Positions 40,301 to 46,300 of a stretch of 64,000 nt of DNA are shown piece after piece. A program made the position numbers and the translations under genes. A model generated the notes under the pieces. It was not told the DNA's origin, ran no database searches, and saw nothing but the letters and a program-made list of their open reading frames with translations. The stretch comes from Imbricaverruca yamaguchii (lineage: Eukaryota > Arthropoda > Thecostraca > Neoverrucidae): the NCBI GenBank assembly GCA_034440575.1, contig JAOTOL010001437.1:176501-240500 (forward strand), read 5' to 3'. How positions within the stretch are numbered: position 1 is the first letter of the stretch; every line of letters begins with the position of its first letter.

Positions 40301-43300
40301 GGACGAAGTGGTATACGTGTGTTCCGTTAGTATTTGATATCCTTGTCATACTGCAGTTTGTGATTTTTCAATGAAGGATGTTTGGGCAGACTGCAGGAAG
40401 GAAGGATTAGTTGCTAGGGGTATTTATTGAGCTTTTCACTGACAGAACCACATAATGTCAAAAAGTGGATTTCCAAGTTCACACGTAACTCCAGATCAGT
40501 GGCCATAAGTTGACTGAACCCCTGCATTGTCAGTGTCCATTGTGGTTCTGTGGCCTCAAATTGACAGAACACCTAGATTGGCATGGCCCCTTGGTTCTAT
40601 GCAGTGGCAACGGCACATCGTATGGCCAGGGGAGGGGTAACATTCACCTCTGTCCCATTGTTCACCATGCAACCCTGGAGTGGTCAGCAGAGTACCTCCG
40701 TGCCCTGTTGTGCCGACACGGCTGGCTGCTCTGGAGTGGTCTGGTCTGGCACCCTCCGTACCCCGTTGTGCCGACACGGCTGGCTGGTCTGCCAACCTCC
40801 GTACCCCGTTGTGTCGACAGTGTCACAAGCTGATCGACGAGCAGATGGACTCTGACTTTGAGGAGGAGTGCAGGGCGATCCGTCAGAGTCGAATGGAGCG
40901 TGCTGAGTCGCCGTCCAAGTTCGCGCCGCGCTACCTCATCACACCGCGTTCGTACTTGCAGCAGATGGGTGAGTCGCTCTCCCAAACAAGGATGGCGTTG
41001 TGTCTACGGAAGGTGTTATCGCCGCAATAGCCGCAATACTACATTGTGCTGTCATACTGCTGAATAATTGCCTGCCAATGATGCGTGTTGTCCAGACGAT
41101 GTCGGTGATAAGCCGGTGTTGTAACGACTTTAACCAGGGCGGTCCTCAACTTTGGGCGGACGGTACTCGGCTCGGGTCGGACGATAGCTGCCAACTTTTC
41201 AGCAAAGACGATACTTTGGTGTTTGGCGAGTGATTCGCCGGCCTCGAGCCGCCTGCTGTAGCGGTTGTGTGGTGTGCGGACTGCGCTGTGCGCCGGCTGA
41301 CCTGTCGCGGCGGTGCAGCATCCCAGGGCGGTTCGTCAGGCGCGCCAGCTGACGACGCTGCGGACGGCTCAGCCGCCCGCCCGCCATCCGAGCCGACCTC
41401 GCCCGGCCGCCGGAAGCAGGGCCGCCGCCACACTCGCTGGTCACGCGGCGTGGTGGCCAACGGCCGGCGGCGCGCCAGCCGCCTCGACACCGACCGACAG
41501 CAGCAGCAGCAGCAGCAGCTGAGCGGCGAGCTGGACCTCGCCTGCCCCGCGCAGCACGTCGCACACGCCAAGCAGGTGGCCAAGCCGGCGCCGCCCGACG
41601 AGGACAGCGGCCACGGCTCCACCACGGCGCCCGGCAGCGACGAGCAGCTGGCAAGTGTGGCCGCCGGGGTCCAGGTGAGCGCCCGCCACAGATGATCATT
41701 CTCAATTGGGGGATTCGGATGATGAGTCGAGAGAGTGGCTACGATATCTACCTCAATGGATGGAGACATAACCTGCCAACATGGCATCACTACGTTGGTA
41801 GGTTGTGTGATCTCGCAGGCTATGTTGGCATGGCTTAATGGGACCTCGCTGGGGCAACTGCCGATTCCAATCACAGCAGATAAAATGTGACACCAACAGT
41901 ATTAAAGCATTGGTTTTTCGTTTGGTGTGATATGTCGAATTGAGTACAGAAGGATGTGTAAATTTCTCACGGAAGCATGTTTATAATGTTTTAGTCCTTG
42001 AAGTAAGTTTGTGAACCAAAAGTGTACACATATGCGATGTTTTTATTTGAGGGACGTCTATTATAAGAGTACATAGTATTGATAATGATGGCAAATACCA
42101 TCAACAAATGATTTACTAGCATCACACCGTAGGACTATTGTGTTTGGTTGGTTGGTCATTGGTTTTTACGACACGTCGACCGTTGAGTCATGTGGCGTCG
42201 CCAATCTCTCACGCCTATTGGTCGCGGGCGAAGAGTAGCGACAGGTGAGCCTCGAACCCACAACCTTTCGATTGTGAGACGAGCAACTTACCCCTAGGCT
42301 ACTCGTTCCCGGACTATTGTGTTTGTGCATCTGTATATTAGCTATGCATCTGGCATTATCCTGAATTGCAACAAGATCCTTGTGCATCACAATCTGTATT
42401 GGGAAGCATAAACATAATGCCTATGCACAACAGTTTTTTTAGAAGCGATGCATGGTTACTTGATAAACATGTCAAGAAGCACGGTGTCGGCACTTATTGG
42501 GGAAGGATGTCTAGTGGGTGTTCAGAAAGTGGTACACCCTACTATATTTCACCAATAATTTATCACTGGGTACCAACCACGCATAATTGTGGTTGCTCGA
42601 CCCATTCTGACTTAGAACTTGATGCTCACCCAGCCCCAAAGTATAAGCACTTATGTATGTTCCTCAGCAATTAACGATAAATAGGTCGGTGTCGACTGCT
42701 GCTGCTGTGTGAGCTGGTACAGTGTCATCTGGTGCTGCTGTGTGAGCTGGCTCAGTGGCTGCCGCTGTTGCTGAGTGAGCTGGTTCTGTGTCATCTGCTT
42801 CTGCTGTCTGAGCTGGTTCTGTGTCATCTGCTGCTGCTGTGTGAGCTGGTTCTGTGTCATCTGCTGTGGCTGTGTGAGCTGGTTCAGTGTCATCTGTGTG
42901 AGCTGGTTCTGTGTCATCTGCTGCTGCTGTGTGAGCTGGTTCAGTGGCTGCCGCTGTTGCTGAGTGAGCTGGTTCTGTGTCATCTGCTGCTGCTGTCTGA
43001 GCTGGTTCTGTGTCATCTGCTGCTGCTGTGTGAGCTGGTTCAGTGTCAGATGCATGAGCTGGTGCAGTGTCGGCTGTGTGACTCGCAGGTGGACCATGGC
43101 CGGCTGCTGCTGCTGTGTGAGCTGGTTCTGTGTCATCTGCTGCTGCTGTGTGAGCTGGTTCTGTGTCATCTGATGCTGCTGTGTGAGCTGGTTCAGTGTC
43201 GGCTTTGTGACTCGCAGGTGGACCCTGGCGGCTGCTACTGCTGTGTGAGATGGTTCAGTGTCATCTGTGACTCGCAGGTGGACCATAGCCGGCTGCTGCT

Positions 43301-46300
43301 GCTGTGTGAGCTGGTTCAGTGGCGGCTGTATGGACCGTGGCCGGCTGCTGCTGCTGTTCAGTGTCATATGTGACCGTGGCCGGCTGCTGCTGCTGTGTGA
43401 GCTGGTTCAGTGGCGGCTGTGTGTGACTCGCAGGTGGACCGCGGCCGGCTGCTGCTGCTGTGTGAGCTGGTTCAGTGTCATCTGTGACCCGCAGGTGGAC
43501 CGTGGCCGGCTGCTGCTGCTGTGTGAGCTGGTTCAGTGGCGGCTGTGTGTGACTCGCAGGTGGACCGTGGCCGGCTGCTGCTGCTGTGTGAGCTGGTTCA
43601 GTGTCATCTGTGACCCGCAGGTGGACCGTGGCCGGCTGCTGCTGCTGTGTGAGCTGGTTCAGTGTCATCTGTGACCCGCAGGTGGACCGTGGCCGGCTGC
43701 TGCTGCTGTGTGAGTTGGTTCAGTGTCATATGTGACCCGCAGGTGGGCCGTGGCCGGCTGCTGCTGCTGTGTGAGCTGGTTCAGTGTCATCTGTGACTCG
43801 CAGGTGGACCGTGGCCGGCTGCTGCTGCTGTGTGAGCTGGTTCAGTGTCATCTGTGACCCTCAGGTGGACCGTGGCCGGCTGCTGCTGCTGTGTGAGCTG
43901 GTTCAGTGGCGGCTGTATGGACCGTGGCCGGCTGCTGCTGCTGTGTGAGCTGGTTCAGTGTCATCTGTGACCCGCAGGTGGACCGTGGCCGGCTGCTGCT
44001 GCTGTGTGAGCTGGTTCAGTGGCGGCTGTGTGTGACCCGCAGGTGGACCGTGGCCGGCTGCTGCTGCTGTGTGAGCTGGTTCAGTGTCATCTGTGACCCG
44101 CAGGTGGACCGTGGCCGGCTGCTGCTGCTGTGAGCTGGTTCAGTGGCGGCTGTGTGTGACTCGCAGGTGGACCGTGGCCGGCTGCTGCTGCTGTGTGAGC
44201 TGGTTCAGTGGCGGCTGTGTGTGACTCGCAGGTGGACCGTGGCCGGCTGCTGCTGCTGTGTGAGCTGGTTCAGTGCCATCTGTGACCCGCAGGTGGACCG
44301 TGGCCGGCTGCTGCTGCTGTGTGAGCTGGTTCAGTGTCATCTGTGACCCGCAGGTGGACCGTGGCCGGCTGCTGCTGCTGTGTGAGCGGGTTCAATGTCA
44401 TCTGTGACCCGCAGGTGGACCGTGGCCGGCTGCTGCTGCTGTGTGAGCTGGTTCAATGTCATCTGTGACCCGCAGGTGGACCGTGGCCGGCTGCTGCTGC
44501 TGTGTGAGCTGGTTCAGTGTCATCTGTGACCCGCAGGTGGACCGTGGCCGGCTGCTGCTGCTGTGTGAGCTGGTTCAGTGGCGGCTGTGTGTGACTCGCA
44601 GGTGGACCGTGGCCGGCTGCTGCTGCTGTGTGAGCTGGTTCAGTGGCGGCTGTGTGTGACTCGCAGGTGGACCGTGGCCGGCTGCTGCTGCTGTGTGAGC
44701 TGGTTCAGTGTCATCTGTGACCCGCAGGTGGACCGTGGCCGGCTGCTGCTGCTGTGTGAGCTGGTTCAATGTCATCTGTGACCCGCAGGTGGACCGTGGC
44801 CGGCTGCTGCTGCTGTGTGAGCTGGTTCAGTGTCATATGTGACCCGCAGGTGGACCGTGGCCGGCTGCTGCTGCTGTGTGAGCTGGTTCAGTGTCATATG
44901 TGACCCGCAGGTGGGCCGTGGCCGGCTGCTGCTGCTGTGTGAGCTGGTTCAGTGTCATCTGTGACTCGCAGGTGGACCGTGGCCGGCTGCTGCTGCTGTG
45001 TGAGCTGGTTCAGTGTCATCTGTGACCCTCAGGTGGACCGTGGCCGGCTGCTGCTGCTGTGTGAGCTGGTTCAGTGGCGGCTGTATGGACCGTGGCCGGC
45101 TGCTGCTGCTGTGTGAGCTGGTTCAGTGTCATCTGTGACCCGCAGGTGGACCGTGGCCGGCTGCTGCTGCTGTGTGAGCTGGTTCAGTGGCGGCTGTGTG
45201 TGACCCGCAGGTGGACCGTGGCCGGCTGCTGCTGCTGTGTGAGCTGGTTCAGTGTCATCTGTGACCCGCAGGTGGACCGTGGCCGGCTGCTGCTGCTGTG
45301 TGAGCTGGTTCAGTGTCATCTGTGACCCGCAGGTGGACCGTGGCCGGCTGCTGCTGCTGTGTGAGCGGGTTCAATGTCATCTGTGACCCGCAGGTGGACC
45401 GTGGCCGGCTGCTGCTGCTGTGTGAGCTGGTTCAATGTCATCTGTGGCCCGCAGGTGGACCGTGGCCGGCTGCTGCTGCTGTGTGAGCTGGTTCAGTGTC
45501 ATCTGTGACCCGCAGGTGGACCGTGGCCGGCTGCTGCTGCTGTGTGAGCGGGCCGTGAAGCTGACGGCCGGCTGGAGCGTGGCCGAGCTGGAGGAGCTGC
45601 ACGACCGGCTGGTCGCCGTTGTTCGCCGCTACCACTACCGACGACAACGCAATGACATGCTCAAGGTGACGATGGTGGCAGGCAGGTGTCGGCACGTCCA
45701 GGCTGGCCACTTCTGCGGCCTCCCGTTAGGAACAGGTTTAGAAGAACGTTCTCCATGCATATTTTAGTGTAAAATGGTGTACTTCACAGTGTTGGAATGA
45801 TGTTATTCTTTTTGTTAGGTGAGAGATGTTGAAACGAGCACAGTGGGATATCGAAATTTGCTACGGAAGCGTGCTGTTGACAATGTCGCTTCAGTCCTAC
45901 AACTTCAATTTTGGGCCAATAGTGTACTCATGGGTGCATGCTTTTCATTTAATTTTGGGGACATCTACTTTAGGGATGCCTTTGCTAACTGTAACGACTA
46001 CAATACCATGGCACCAGCAGATGACATTGGTCAAGAAACAACATTATAGATAGTATTTACATCTGTACTTGTATTATATCACAATTTGTAATGGTGTGCA
46101 TAATGAGGATTTTAGGCACTAAATGTATTTATAAACGAAACGTAGATATTTCATAAATACATCAAGGAGCAGAATGTCGCTACTTCATTGGAAATGATGA
46201 TGCTTCGGTGTTCAGGAAGTGGTACCTTCCATCCTGTTTCACCAATAATTTCTCACTGGCACTTCATCACCACTAAGCGTTATGTCCATCAACAGCTATC

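Noticed and set aside
41327..41674. Exon 21 starting after the AG at 41326
   Set aside because: It would be in phase 0, whereas exon 20 leaves one base; the AG at 41318 gives the right phase.
42651..45325. Leu/Cys-rich and Gln-rich repeat proteins
   Set aside because: Translations of the 61 bp array on both strands; they only mimic a protein because the unit lacks stops.
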